Origin: Stentor coeruleus
Taxonomy: Eukaryota > Ciliophora > Heterotrichea > Heterotrichida > Stentoridae
Reading direction: 5' to 3'
DNA length: 64,000 nt
Assembly: GCA_001970955.1 (NCBI GenBank)
Contig: MPUH01000156.1
Location: 29,203 to 93,202 of the forward strand
Part shown: piece by piece, positions 1 through 10,719 of the stretch
How the letters are laid out: the number at the start of each line of letters is the position of its first letter
How positions within the stretch are numbered: position 1 is the stretch's first letter
Position numbers and translations under genes: made by a program
The notes under the pieces: model-generated
The model's database searches: none
The model's input: only the letters and a program-made list of their open reading frames with translations
What the model was told of the DNA's origin: nothing

Positions 1-1
1 A

Positions 2-601
2 GCTGGTTATGATCTGAAAATACTCTCAAGTGAGAATTCAATAGTAACAAAACTAAAAAACGAAGTCAAAGAATTTCAAAATCAACTAAGCAAGGAATAT
101 AAAGATCGTCAATTATATGTGAAAAAACTAGAAAAACTTGCTAAAGAAAACGTAGAACTAAGCCGACTTTTAGATGATGCTGAAATTAAATATAATACAC
201 TTGTTGGAAGAATAAAGGATATTACTCAATATGATGTTGGAAAATTACCGAAAGATGAAATGACATGGAAAGCTTTAAATTATGAGAATCAAAGTTTGGC
301 GAAAATTAATAAAGAGCTTCAAGTTGATCTTAAGACTATATCAGCTAAAGAAAAAAAACTTGTGAATTTATTAGTAGAAATGAAAAAACAAGGGTATCCT
401 GTTGAGCAAGTATATGAAAAACAGATTGCGAAAAGTAAAAGGGATATTTCACCAGGAAGTTATGTTGAAGATACAGATAATGAAGATTTAGTAAGTGGAA
501 GGGCTAAGGAAGTAGCAAAACCGGCAATTATTCCGAAATTGAACTTGGGAGATATACAAGTAGATGGATTAAGCAATGACTCGTATTTATCAGATATATA
601 A
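2..601 (+). CDS. Coiled-coil protein, 3' part (5' end outside window)
   Basis: The frame is open from base 2 to the TAA at 599-601, about 199 residues, with no need for an internal start; the gene therefore begins before the window. The visible part is charged and heptad-like, typical of a coiled coil, followed by an acidic Ser/Asp-rich tail. I do not recognise a family. Structural or cytoskeletal use is an inference from composition only. The following spacer is G-rich on this strand, as after other plus-strand genes here, which supports the assigned 3' end. Confidence 0.7.
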   Translation, partial: AGYDLKILSSENSIVTKLKNEVKEFQNQLSKEYKDRQLYVKKLEKLAKENVELSRLLDDAEIKYNTLVGRIKDITQYDVGKLPKDEMTWKALNYENQSLAKINKELQVDLKTISAKEKKLVNLLVEMKKQGYPVEQVYEKQIAKSKRDISPGSYVEDTDNEDLVSGRAKEVAKPAIIPKLNLGDIQVDGLSNDSYLSDI

Positions 602-914
602 GTATCGTTGAAATTATCCATTAATCAAATGTTAGACAAAGGTTTGCATGATTTAGACTTTTTGTTTATTTAGTGATAATAGTATAAAGTATGATTTTAA
701 TTGAAGAATTTATATAGGATGATTGTATATAATCTTAAAAGGGTACGTAAATTTAGTTGAACTCTTATTTATATTGCAATTTACATATACATTTTCTTAA
801 TATTATCTTAAAAGGGTACGTAAATTTAGTTGAACTCTTATTTATATTGCAATTTACATATACATTTTCTTAATATTAGCCTAAAAACTTAAAAACGCTT
901 ACTAAGTAATAAAT
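602..914. other. Spacer with a 73-bp tandem duplication
   Basis: AT-rich spacer between two plus-strand genes. It contains a perfect-looking 73-bp direct repeat (732-804 and 805-877) and no other feature I can support. Confidence 0.6.
732..877. repeat. 73-bp tandem direct repeat, two copies
   Basis: The segment starting with atcttaaaagggtacg at 732 is followed directly by a second copy at 805, ending at 877. It lies in the presumed promoter of the START-domain gene. Two other head-to-tail duplications in this window (41 and 82 bp) break a gene, so this could be the same kind of assembly artefact rather than a biological repeat. Confidence 0.85.
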
Positions 915-1667
915 ATGGGTTGCTGTGAAAGTCGTGATGTAATTCCTAATTAGAAAAGCAGCAAGCCAGTTGAAAATATAAACATTACCTACAACCTAAT
1001 CTCCAAAGAATCCAAAGACTTACAAATCCAACAAATCACCTCAGTCAAAGACCCGAAAATCCAAGAAATCCTCCTACACACCAAAGAACTTGACTCAAAA
1101 GATGACTGGGATTCAGTAGTCCAAGAAACCAATCTTCAAATAAAAAAACGTCAAGGAAGTAAATACTCTCAAGACCTCATTGTGTCAAAACTTCAATTCA
1201 CATTCGATAATCAAGTACCACTTTCCTTATTATTAGACGAATTAAATATTGGTGCTAACAGAAAGCAATGGGATACTAATTTTAAGATATTTGAAAACAT
1301 TGAAGAAGATTCCCCAAACAACTTTTTATTATACTCTGTATTCAGTGTATTATTTTTTAAAACTGAATATTTAGAAAGAAAATCTGTGGTTTTCCAAAAC
1401 AATACAGTTTTTGTTGTTGTATATTCAATTGAAGATGAAAGAAAACCTATAGATAAATCAGTCACTAGGGCACATACGCATTTTGGGGTTATGGCTATTG
1501 CAGATAAAGATAACAAGACTGAAATGACTGTTTTTAATCAAACTGACCCAAATAGTACGATGGCTAAAATGGGGACTGCTCTTGGAATTAAAGCACTTAA
1601 AGGATGGGCAGATACATTGAAAAAACGTGTGAGCAAAGTTATGAGTTCTCGCAATAACGTAGGTTAA
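915..1667 (+). CDS. START-like lipid-binding protein with N-terminal acylation signal, one 15-nt intron
   Basis: Exon 1 (915-938) encodes only MGCCESRD; a 15-nt intron (939-953) follows, and exon 2 runs 954-1667, giving 245 residues. The start MGCC is the classical signal for N-myristoylation at Gly2 with palmitoylation at Cys3/Cys4, so the protein should sit on a membrane. The body, roughly residues 70-235, resembles a START/Bet v1-like lipid-transfer domain: a helix with RKQWD, strands ending in a conserved VTRAHTHFGV stretch and a long C-terminal helix (ALKGWADTLKKRVSKVM). The START call is by eye; lipid ligand unknown. Without the intron only the part from 1182 would be noticed and the acylation signal lost. 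Confidence 0.75.
939..953 (+). other. 15-nt intron (phase 0)
   Basis: Sequence gtaattcctaattag. It joins the MGCCESRD exon to the long downstream frame; if retained it ends in an in-frame TAG. Confidence 0.85.
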
Positions 1668-1867
1668 AATTTATTTTTTTATACAATGCTATGATTTTTT
1701 GATAGAAAAGATCTGATTTGGCTTTTTTTTCTATTTTTTTACTATCTTTAGATAGCATTTTGTGTATTTATAGTAAAAATTCCAAAATAAGAGAAATAAT
1801 TTTTATATAAAATAATAAGCAAACTACATAAAGATGTATCTTTATTATTTTCTAATACGATTCCTGA

Positions 1868-3094
1868 TTAAAAATTATTTAGACTCACAACTCTCTTAAC
1901 ACTACATGCAGTACATGTTCCTTCATTAATATAAGGGTTTTTTCTCATACAAGACAGACAAACTTGATCATCACAACTAGGGCATGCAGAACATAAATAC
2001 GTCTTATGCCTTATCGAATCACAAAACCCACATCTAACTTGTTCAAAGTTTTTAGCATAATTAATATCAATCCAATAAAACTCATCTGTATGTTTACATT
2101 CTTCAGATATCTTAAGTTTATTGTTGTAAACGGTATTATTAAGAAAACAGCATATACAATAGATTTTTTCTTTTATAGAAGCTTTTTTATAACAAAATAT
2201 ACAATTTTCTTTAGGCTCAGCAAAAGCAGAAGTTTTAGGGGTTGCTGGTTTAAGATTATAAATATTGTATGCACAACAATTGGTATTGATAAGGAAATGT
2301 GTTGTTCTTTTAAGCATTTTACCACAGTTTGTGCAAAGTGATGCCCCACAATAAGCTGGCTGACGAAGGACAGAGCTTGTAGCGTAGTTGTCTAGATTGA
2401 ATTCTTCTTGAACTTTTTTCTTAAGAAAGAAATCGCTTGTTGAGGCTGTTTCTATAGTAATAATTTCATCGTTATCCTCTTTTTTTAGATCTTCATCTTC
2501 TGAAGTTTCTTTTTCCAGTTGAGTTGTTATTTCTAAAAAACATATCCTTTGTGGTCTGTTTTTCAAATCAAGCTTTTGTTTAGGGTGTAAAAAGTATAAA
2601 TCTTCTTCAAGGTTAAGTAAAAATACAGTAAAATTCATGTCTTTACTACCCCAAATAAAATCACCCTTTGCTGTTTTTTCAATCAGCTGAATCTTATTAT
2701 ATTTTAGTAAATCTTGAAAAGGGAGAATTATAGATGTTTTGGTTTTGGGCTGAAAGCTTGCGATTTCTTCTAATAAAATAAAAAGATTTGGTCCATGTAG
2801 TAAAGTTTTTAGATTTGAAGAAAATGGGCTAAAGAATATATTTATGAAGGTTTTAATTGTAAGATTGTGTCTTTTATCAAAAGAGATTTTGCGTGATTTT
2901 GGATAAAAATAAATTGTATTTAAAAATACTTGTAAAGCGGTCTCAGGTGAGTTATTGAATAACAAGATCTCTAGTATTGCTTCCCATAAGTTAGCAAAAA
3001 TATAATGTTTGTTAATTTTCCTGCACTGACTAAAATTATCAAGATTCACACTTGTTTTCAAAGTTTTTATAGTCCTCAAAGGAGACACAGCCAT
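1868..3094 (-). CDS. Cys-rich probable zinc-binding protein, function unknown
   Basis: 408 residues, ATG at 3094, TAA at 1868. The N-terminal 200 residues are hydrophobic/basic without a motif I know, followed by an acidic linker (about 200-225). The last 170 residues hold many CxxC pairs (CTNC, CIFC, CICC, CGFC, CSAC, CLSC, CTAC), the pattern of several treble-clef or B-box/RING-like zinc sites in series. The fold cannot be assigned by eye, and no complete RING (C3HC4) spacing is evident. Function unknown; protein- or nucleic-acid-binding through zinc modules is an inference. Confidence 0.7.
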   Translation of the reverse strand: MAVSPLRTIKTLKTSVNLDNFSQCRKINKHYIFANLWEAILEILLFNNSPETALQVFLNTIYFYPKSRKISFDKRHNLTIKTFINIFFSPFSSNLKTLLHGPNLFILLEEIASFQPKTKTSIILPFQDLLKYNKIQLIEKTAKGDFIWGSKDMNFTVFLLNLEEDLYFLHPKQKLDLKNRPQRICFLEITTQLEKETSEDEDLKKEDNDEIITIETASTSDFFLKKKVQEEFNLDNYATSSVLRQPAYCGASLCTNCGKMLKRTTHFLINTNCCAYNIYNLKPATPKTSAFAEPKENCIFCYKKASIKEKIYCICCFLNNTVYNNKLKISEECKHTDEFYWIDINYAKNFEQVRCGFCDSIRHKTYLCSACPSCDDQVCLSCMRKNPYINEGTCTACSVKRVVSLNNF

Positions 3095-3449
3095 TTATAC
3101 ATGATATAATGCTTTTTATGATATATAATTTAACCAAGGATTATTTAAATTTATATTAATAACTTGAAATCATCATCTTAAAAAACTGCAAATCCAACCC
3201 ATTTTCTCATAAGCTATTTGCACTAAAAAAAACTATTATATACAAAAAATACTAAAATTTAAAAAATCAATACCTAAACATAATCTTACTACTTATAGTT
3301 ATTTTATGACAAAAAAAAATGATTAATTTAAGTGGATAGCATATAAAAAATAAAAAGACACACACAAAAATCAATACTTTTACATATGAAACTATTAAGA
3401 TAATAAAAAAAAGTCGTATTTTTTTGCAGTAAATCAATATTAATTCTTT
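3095..3449. other. Spacer between two minus-strand genes
   Basis: AT-rich, with short A-runs; no gene, RNA or repeat seen. Confidence 0.5.
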
Positions 3450-4652
3450 TTACGGATCATATAGTTTGCTTATTGTAAAATCAGTAGGCAAGATGATGCT
3501 TTTATGTGGTAATTTCACAGATTTTTTCCAAGGTTTTGAAGGTTTTTTATTTAAAGCTTCTTTTGTTGCTAATAATATATTGATAAGCTTTTGAGTTTTT
3601 TCTTCTGTACTTAAAGTACCTGTAGGGAGTATTTCCATAACACGATTAAATGAAGGACGAGGGGTCAAGCTTTCAAAACCCCCAGCTGCCCTAACTGACA
3701 AAGCTCTATTTTTAGTCTCTAAATCACTTATTCGGTTTTCAAGTTCTTTTTCCCTTTCACTTAAAGTTTTTATTGTTGATATTGAATGATCAATATAGTA
3801 TTTCATTTTATTACATTCATCTGTATGAAATTTTATATTTTTTTTCATATCATCTATGCTATTTTCAAGATCTTTAATTTTTAAAGACTTTTCATCATCA
3901 AGATTTTGTAAACTGATTATCCGACGTTTATGTGAAGAGTTTTGCATACGGATTTGTCTGATTACTTCTTCATTATCTTCTATAGTTTGTTCATGAGTTT
4001 TGATTATTGCTAAGCTTTGTGCAAGTTTAGCTTGGGAAATTGCAATTTCTTTATCTCGTGATTCTATCGGTTTGGTTATGTTTTCTTGAATAAAAGCTTC
4101 TAATTCAATAACTTTTTTATGTTTTTCTTCAATGATTTCTTTAAGTCCTATATGTTTATTACGTTTTTCTTGTTTGATTTTTTCTTCTAAGCTTTCTTGG
4201 AATTCTTTACGAGTTTTTTCTAATATTTTTTTATTGCAGTCCATAGCATAAAAGTATGGTAAAGAGGAATCTTCGATTATAGATTCTGTATAATTATCGT
4301 ACATATGTTGAAGAACTTCTTTATCTATATTTGTTTTGTTTATAAAGAGTCCAAATTGAATAGTATCAATTATCGCTCGCATTTCTGCTGAGAATATACT
4401 TTCTTGGGTTGAGCATAGTTTTAAAACTTCAAATGAGTGCTTTAATTTTTCTATAACATTGGTCGAGGTCCAGATATTTATTATTTTTTCAGAGATGTCC
4501 TTTTTGGTTTTCAGTGATGGGGAATTATATTTGAGAAGATTGTCAGATGATTTTCCTAATTTTAGGGAAACTGGACTGAGATGATTATATTGCCTTGGAG
4601 AGAGCTCTGAAATTTTAAATTTTAACCTAGATTGGATCATCCTTTCTTTCAT
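3450..4652 (-). CDS. Coiled-coil protein, function unknown
   Basis: 400 residues, ATG at 4652, TAA at 3450. The N-terminal 60 residues are Ser/Lys-rich with SPR and SPS sites. Residues about 60-160 look helical and globular. Residues about 160-320 are a long continuous heptad region rich in E, K, I and L. The tail is basic with a TPRPSF motif and proline. This architecture is common in ciliate basal-body and cortical proteins, but no family is recognised. Confidence 0.75.
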   Translation of the reverse strand: MKERMIQSRLKFKISELSPRQYNHLSPVSLKLGKSSDNLLKYNSPSLKTKKDISEKIINIWTSTNVIEKLKHSFEVLKLCSTQESIFSAEMRAIIDTIQFGLFINKTNIDKEVLQHMYDNYTESIIEDSSLPYFYAMDCNKKILEKTRKEFQESLEEKIKQEKRNKHIGLKEIIEEKHKKVIELEAFIQENITKPIESRDKEIAISQAKLAQSLAIIKTHEQTIEDNEEVIRQIRMQNSSHKRRIISLQNLDDEKSLKIKDLENSIDDMKKNIKFHTDECNKMKYYIDHSISTIKTLSEREKELENRISDLETKNRALSVRAAGGFESLTPRPSFNRVMEILPTGTLSTEEKTQKLINILLATKEALNKKPSKPWKKSVKLPHKSIILPTDFTISKLYDP

Positions 4653-5571
4653 ATATAATTAATATAATAAGCTTATCCAATAACTCATTCAGAGGTTTTA
4701 CAAAACTATAAGAGGCTTGGGGCTTATAAAAATTGCATAGTTTCCCTTACCGTGATTTATTTATGCTTCAGCCTAACTCTTAGTAGCTTTTTTGATTTAC
4801 TTGCCTCATGGAGAAGAGAAGCTTAAGAATTTGTTGAGTAGCTATTTTAGTAGTTATTCTAAGAAAGGAAAAAATTCTCAGTATATGGTTTGAATGGATT
4901 TTGGAGAAATTTTATTGCTTTATGGCTAGAATTTTTAAAAATTCACTGAAAATTGATTAAATAATTGTATTTGAAAGGATTTGATAATCATGTTTTGAAG
5001 TTTGGTTTTAAGATTATATTTATTTTTTGTATATGAATTACAGTTAATTGAGGATATGAATGATTTTTTATTATTTGATATTTTGTTTATTAACTATAAA
5101 GATTCTATATTTAACTATTTAATCAACAACATTATAAAATAATTTCTTCATCTAATCATTTTACAAAATAAACATAACCATCTAATTTCAAAACTCCTCC
5201 TTTTCTATTTCCCATTAATAATTATAACAATAATTTTATTTTCCCATATAAAACCAAAACTAAACAATCATCTTTTCAAGCCTCCTTCACTATCTTCCAA
5301 CATCAATTTCCCAAAATTTTCTTATTCATCAAACTCTCATTATCTTTTCCAATCATACAAGTAACCCATCATTAAACTTCCCAATTTCTGACACTACTTC
5401 AAAAATTAATAATGCCAAAAATCGCACCCAAGACTTTTTCTATAAACAAAATATTCAGTATTTATATTCTTATTATCATATTCTTTCATTCTCTCTCCCT
5501 TCTAATCCATTTATCTAAAATTCTGAAACCAAATACAATAATAAATTCTAATCTGACTACAAGAATTATAG
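4653..5571. other. Spacer of 0.9 kb with strand-composition switch
   Basis: On the plus strand 4660-5100 is G/T-leaning and 5100-5571 is clearly C-rich and G-poor. Since both flanking genes are on the minus strand, this matches a C-rich 5' flank and G-rich 3' flank on the sense strand. No convincing gene; a 73-codon plus-strand frame at 5412-5633 is rejected. Confidence 0.5.
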
Positions 5572-5916
5572 CTATTTTAATATATTTGAACGTCTTCTTG
5601 ATATTAATGAGCTGCCAACAGTGTTTAATTTGACATCTGCTGCATGATGAGTCAGCTCATCTCTAATATTGACAGGTTGTATTTCATCATCAAGTTTATA
5701 ATAAATACTCTCTAAACTTTGTGCAAGACTGTGATAATACTCTTCTCTATTAGGAGAAATTGGGACAAATAAATCTGATGCATTTTCTGGACGTAGAAAA
5801 CAGGGTTCTACTTTAAACTCATTATCATCATCACTTGAGAAAGCTAGATCTTCTGTACTTGCGTTGGAAATACGATAAATCAGTTCACATAATGGGAGTT
5901 TTTCCAAGCCTGTCAT
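5572..5916 (-). CDS. Small acidic protein, function unknown
   Basis: 114 residues, ATG at 5916, TAG at 5572. It starts MTGLEKLPLCELIYRISNAS, has an acidic SSDDDNE patch, and ends with a basic SRRRSNILK tail. No domain recognised. The G-rich plus-strand sequence just upstream (5917-6240) and C-rich sequence downstream agree with a minus-strand gene, which favours this frame over the overlapping plus-strand one. Confidence 0.6.
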   Translation of the reverse strand: MTGLEKLPLCELIYRISNASTEDLAFSSDDDNEFKVEPCFLRPENASDLFVPISPNREEYYHSLAQSLESIYYKLDDEIQPVNIRDELTHHAADVKLNTVGSSLISRRRSNILK

Positions 5917-6469
5917 TTGGACGATTTATTTATATGATAAGAATTCTTCTATAGATATGGATAAGATCAGAGATAAATAATAGTTTTTTTTAATTAGAAT
6001 AAGTGAAGGTTTAAGTTGATTGGAATTAGGTTTAGAAAATATGGGATCGGGTTTGAATAGGTGTGGAAGGGATGCTGATGAGGAAATTATGGAAGAGAGA
6101 AAGTTTGTAAATAGTATTAAGGTAGGGATTTGAGTAAATTGATTATATGATTTTTAGAAAGGAAGATTTTATTTGAAAGTGCATGATTAAGGTTTTTAAA
6201 TCAGGTTTTTTGATTATTGTAAATTTAAAACTTCAATAGTTTTTTAGTGTTGTGCTTATTAATGAAACACGATTTTTAACCACTTTAATAAATAGAATAT
6301 CATGGGCATTTCAATAAGAATAATAATTACAATAAGATTTAAAAATATATATTAAATAATAATCCCTAAAAGTTTAATCTAGCAGTATTACTCTTTTAAA
6401 ACATTTTGATTTTCTAAATCAACCATAAAAAAAATATTAAAAATATACACAAAACATACAAAAATCCAA
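5917..6469. other. Spacer between two minus-strand genes
   Basis: G-rich on the plus strand up to about 6240, then C-leaning: the same bipartite pattern as the other spacers. No gene seen. Confidence 0.5.
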
Positions 6470-7432
6470 TTAGTCATCAAAGTTTTTATTTTTTAATACG
6501 AATATATCACTAAAAGGTTGATTTAACAAACCCAGTCTTTCCTCCGAATTATCTGTTCTAAGACTTTCTGTATAAAACATCCCAAAGTTATTCAAAACCT
6601 CCTCAAGCTTATCAACACCCTTACTATTAACAATTTTTTCTTTCTGTTTCCTACATTCCATTATCCTATCATGCTCATCTCTCCCTTCACATCCACTTTT
6701 AGCATTAGGATCTTTAGGACAATTCATAGACAAATGTCCCCTTTCCTTACAATTCTATATATCCTTTACCGAACAAAACAAAAGATTTCCTTTATGAATA
6801 TCATGATCCCCATCTTCTTTATAAACATGTTTTCTACTCATACACCCTGGAGCATTTCTATCTTTAACCCCACAACACCAATAATTTTCCCCATTATATT
6901 TATTTAAATGAGTTCGACAAGACCAGTTATAATTCATATCTTCAGTATAAACTTGTGAACAATTAACACATACTTTTGTCATATTAAGAGCAGCTTCAGA
7001 GTTTTTGAATTGTTTACTGATTTTATATCGTAATGCATTAAGTTCTGAATTTGTGTTGTTATATTGTTTTTCTAGTTCGCTTAGTGATTGAGAAAGTGAC
7101 TCACACTTTCTACGTTCGTGTTCAAGTTCTTGTTCTAGGATTTTTATTGTCATTTTATGAGATTTTATTATTTTGTTTCTAACTTCATCGAAGTTTAACC
7201 TTTTATCAACTGTTGATTCGTAGGCTAGGCGGAGTTCATCGCGTTCTGTGATAATCCCTTTCATACTGCTCTTTAAATATTGATAATCTTTTGAAAATAG
7301 AACTAAAGAACTTAAAATAGAATTATATTCATCATGAAGTTTAGTAGTAGAGGAATGCGATCCAAGTAAAAAATCCAACGATTTATACAATCCTTCCAAA
7401 CTATCACACATAATAGAATTTTCAAACATCAA
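6470..7432 (-). CDS. Coiled-coil protein with CCHC zinc knuckle, one 15-nt intron
   Basis: Exon 1 is 7432-6770 and exon 2 is 6754-6470, joined by removing a 15-nt intron (6755-6769); total 315 residues. Splicing creates CSNCKERGHLSMNC, a perfect C-x2-C-x4-H-x4-C zinc knuckle whose first two residues come from exon 1; this is strong independent support for the intron. Upstream are a coiled coil (about residues 70-130) and a Cys/His cluster (CVNC...CRTHL...CCGVK) that may be another zinc site. Zinc knuckles bind RNA or protein; the target is unknown. The frame upstream of the ATG stays open for 15 codons to the TAA of the preceding gene, so the two may once have been, or may be, one product. 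Confidence 0.8.
6755..6769 (-). other. 15-nt intron (phase 0) inside a zinc-knuckle codon run
   Basis: On the minus strand gtaaaggatatatag. Removal joins CS to NCKERGH; retention gives an in-frame TAG. Confidence 0.92.
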
Positions 7433-7480
7433 CAAACTTGTGAAATGCTCATGCTCAGCAACTTTGTCTACTAAATCATT

Positions 7481-8221
7481 TTAAGAGTTAGGGGCCATAT
7501 AACACTTAAATCGGATATTATTTGTCAATTTGGCTTCATTAATAATTTTGTTAGCGTTTTCAATCTCCATCCTCAACCCATCAAAAGCACACTTATAATA
7601 CTCACACCTTGAATTCATATTATCATAATCCTGACTTTTAAAATCATTATAAAACTCATTTTTCATACATTGTTCCATAATACTTTGAAAATTTGTCTGA
7701 AGGTCCAAAAAATCGTTTCTAACTTTATTTAATTCTGCAACAATAACATACTTTTCCTGTTCTAATTCTTTGTTTTTCTTTTCAAGTTCTTGGATTTTAT
7801 TTTTCAAATTTTTAACTTCCCCTGCCAACTGATCTGATAAAGTAATTTCTGCATATAAACTTCCAGGTACAATATCAAGACCTTTATTTTCTTTTTGCCT
7901 TGACTCCATACCCCTATCTTTTTGCCTTCTTTTATACTCTTTATTTTTAAAATCTTTACGAAACATAGGCAAAATATATTCTTTTACTACTTCAGCTGCT
8001 ATTTCAGGGTTTATTGCACTACTACATCTTTTATGGACTCTACTACGAACATAATCGATATTTTTTTGGAATGTCATTGTATTATCTTTAGTTAATGTGC
8101 TTCTTAGTCTGAAACTTTGAGTAAATGAACTGAGTGCATCTGCTTTCTTTTTAGATGAATCTTGAAAACTTGATGATTTGGTTTTAGACCTTTCTGCTGG
8201 TGTTAAGCTTCTTTTGGACAT
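7481..8221 (-). CDS. Coiled-coil protein, function unknown
   Basis: 246 residues, ATG at 8221, TAA at 7483-7481. The N-terminus is Ser/Lys-rich (basic), and residues about 140-185 form a coiled coil. The last residues are MAPNS. The TAA is followed in the same frame by 15 sense codons and the ATG of the zinc-knuckle gene. No 15- or 16-nt GT...AG segment removes this stop. It is therefore annotated as a separate gene, but a split of one longer gene by a nonsense change cannot be excluded. Confidence 0.7.
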   Translation of the reverse strand: MSKRSLTPAERSKTKSSSFQDSSKKKADALSSFTQSFRLRSTLTKDNTMTFQKNIDYVRSRVHKRCSSAINPEIAAEVVKEYILPMFRKDFKNKEYKRRQKDRGMESRQKENKGLDIVPGSLYAEITLSDQLAGEVKNLKNKIQELEKKNKELEQEKYVIVAELNKVRNDFLDLQTNFQSIMEQCMKNEFYNDFKSQDYDNMNSRCEYYKCAFDGLRMEIENANKIINEAKLTNNIRFKCYMAPNS

Positions 8222-8895
8222 ATATATTTGATTATAAATTAATAGTAAAGAAGATATTGATACGAATTATATGAACTGAAAAAGTATGAGGAGGAAAATT
8301 TTGGATAAGATTTGGATATGATAGAGATTGGATATGAATAAAAGTAGATAAAAATTAGGGAAATTATTATATGGGTAAATGGTTTGGATATTGAAAGCTA
8401 GTTTTACAAGATGTTTAAATTTGGAATAGTTTTTATAAGGTTAGAAGTCAAATAATTGTAAATATGCGGGTTTTTTAAGAATTTTTAAGATACAGATTTT
8501 GGTTTGAGGAGATTGTGAGAAATATTGCTATAATAGATTTATAGTTCAAACTTATTGATAATTTTTTTGAATATACTTCCGAAATAAATAAAATCCATAT
8601 CTTAATTTTATATTTATTTGATGTATAAATAACTATTAGATCCTTTCTATAATAAACACATATGAACAAAAATCATCAAAAGCTATCATATAAGTGATTT
8701 AAAAATATTATATTTTCAAAGTTTTATATAATCTTCTTCCTACACACATACTAACAACATAAAACTAAGGGAAAATTTTTAAAACCTCATAAGGCAGCCT
8801 GAGTTAAGAGAAAAATCCAACTACATTAAAGCATTTAATAATTTTATAAAAAACCCTAATCTTTAAATCGCAAAAAAAAAATAGCAAGGTATTTA
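8222..8895. other. Spacer between two minus-strand genes
   Basis: G-rich on the plus strand to about 8470, C-leaning from about 8640. A 64-codon frame here has no coding character. Nothing else seen. Confidence 0.5.
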
Positions 8896-10719
8896 TTATG
8901 AGAAATTATAAGTAAATCCTTGATTCCCAACTTGAAGTTTTGTATTATTAACTTTTTCAAGAAAGTTATTTATCCGTAGTTCTTCAGTGATATTTGGAAG
9001 TCTCTCTTTAAACCCATATTGAGAACTAGTATTTATATAAAAATTAGCTGCTTGGGTGCTATCTGGTTTTCTTGACTTTTTAGCAACAGTAAAGTCATTT
9101 ATATTATAAGAACTACCAGTAACTCTGCTTTCTGATCTTACTTCAGTAAAAATTTTAGTATCAGGCTTTAATTCAGAAAAATTCCTTGTATTATGTTTCA
9201 CTTCATGCTTAGGTTCAGAAAAATTCCTAGTGTTAAGCCTCATCTCAGGCTTAGTTTCAGAAAAAATCCTAGTTTCAAGTTTTCCTGGCAAATGATTTAC
9301 AACATCTTTTTCTTCAAGTTTGTTATTCATATACTCTACAGCTGTGTCATTAAGATGATCATTATTCTTTGGTTTAATAAAATTATATGCTTGAAATGGT
9401 GCATATGCTTCAATTGGTTCTTCATCTTCTTCTTCTTCATTCTCATCTTTTACTTTTTCTTTTTCTTTTTCTTTTACTATTATTGATTCAGAAAATTTTC
9501 CTATTGAGAAATCAGAATTTTTCTCTGCACTTACATCTGATTGTTTTTCAAGTTTATTATTATTAACAGGGACAATAGCAGGATTTTGGGTATCATTTGC
9601 ATATGTTTCTAAACTAGTGATATTAACTGAATATATTCTCAAAACAAATCTTATAATAATAGTAAATTCTGTTAGCCATATAATGATTACACAGAAAGTA
9701 GAGGTATAGAATTTTATACTGTCAGATAAATTTTCTAATGACCTAATTCCGATTATCACAACTAGAAATAAACATAAAAATTCAGTAATAAAAACTGTTA
9801 TTGAATCTCTTCTCTGAGCAAAAGGACTTGCTATACATATATAAATCACTAAATATTAAATACATATGATAGCTTGAAATACTGCAATGACAAATAACTG
9901 AACTGAAGGTGATTTAGGTAATATAACCAAACAAAAAGATAGAGAAAACCTATACAATAAGAATATTGTATAAAACTGATATTTAAGTGTTTGGAAACAT
10001 GGTTTGAATTCATTAACAATTGTTCCAACACTTTCAAATAGAATATCATGATGTGATTCTTTATCACGGGACATTTTAACTTTAATAATAACAGGGATGG
10101 CAAGTATCCAACAACCTCCCATGATCAAAAAGAACAAAGAAAACCCTAAATTTATTATTGAGCAAGTGTTTTTCCCTGAATAAAAATACACATTAATCAT
10201 ACTAAAAGTCATAAAGTCTAAATATAATAGCAAATGAAGCCTAATTACTATCGAGTATTTAACCTGTTTTTTTATTTTCTCAATTGTTTCAAAATTTTTC
10301 AATCTACTTATTATCAATATGATAATGCAAAAAGTAAGTACTGCAAAATAAACCAAAAGTATTTCTTTTGCATTGTTAATAAATCCATTCGAATCAATAT
10401 TTAAATTTTTGTAAATTTCTGTCTCAATAGGTTCATCAGAACATATAGAAGGTAGGCTAAAAGGTCGAAATATCACAGCAATTTCACTGAAAAAAGACTC
10501 GAATTCTGAATTGTTGTCGATGTTTATTAAAGGAATCCAGTGAATAAGAGTTAAGAATGAAATGTTGTGCCATACTGCAAAAAGACACTTTCCTCTGTTT
10601 TTAAGTATTAATGCGACCATTAGCATCAGGGCTAAGAAAGATAAAAAACAGTATATTGTTATCTTACCTGTTAATCTTAGTCTTGACATATCTAGTTCAG
10701 CATCTCTGAGATCTCTCAT
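8896..10719 (-). CDS. Multi-pass membrane protein with acidic cytoplasmic tail, one 15-nt intron
   Basis: Exon 1 (10719-9864) and exon 2 (9848-8896) are joined by removing a 15-nt intron at 9849-9863, giving 602 residues. About eight hydrophobic segments lie in the first 370 residues. These include an early one (YCFLSFLALMLMVALIL) and a HWIPLINI motif just after the second. This layout recalls the C-terminal membrane module of large ciliate surface proteins and TRP-like channels, but the assignment is tentative. The last 230 residues are hydrophilic, with an EEEEDEE run and repeated RNFSE/IFSE phrases. The intron falls between two membrane segments, so the two reading frames are each incomplete without splicing. 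Confidence 0.8.
9849..9863 (-). other. 15-nt intron (phase 1)
   Basis: On the minus strand gtatttaatatttag. Retention gives an in-frame TAA. Removal connects AII to LIYIC within a membrane segment. Confidence 0.9.

Noticed and set aside
5412-5633. 73-codon hydrophobic plus-strand frame
   Set aside because: It overlaps the minus-strand gene at 5572-5916, and the surrounding C-rich sequence is explained as that gene's 3' flank.
8475-8669. 64-codon minus-strand frame
   Set aside because: AT-rich spacer, no coding character, and start codon choice arbitrary.
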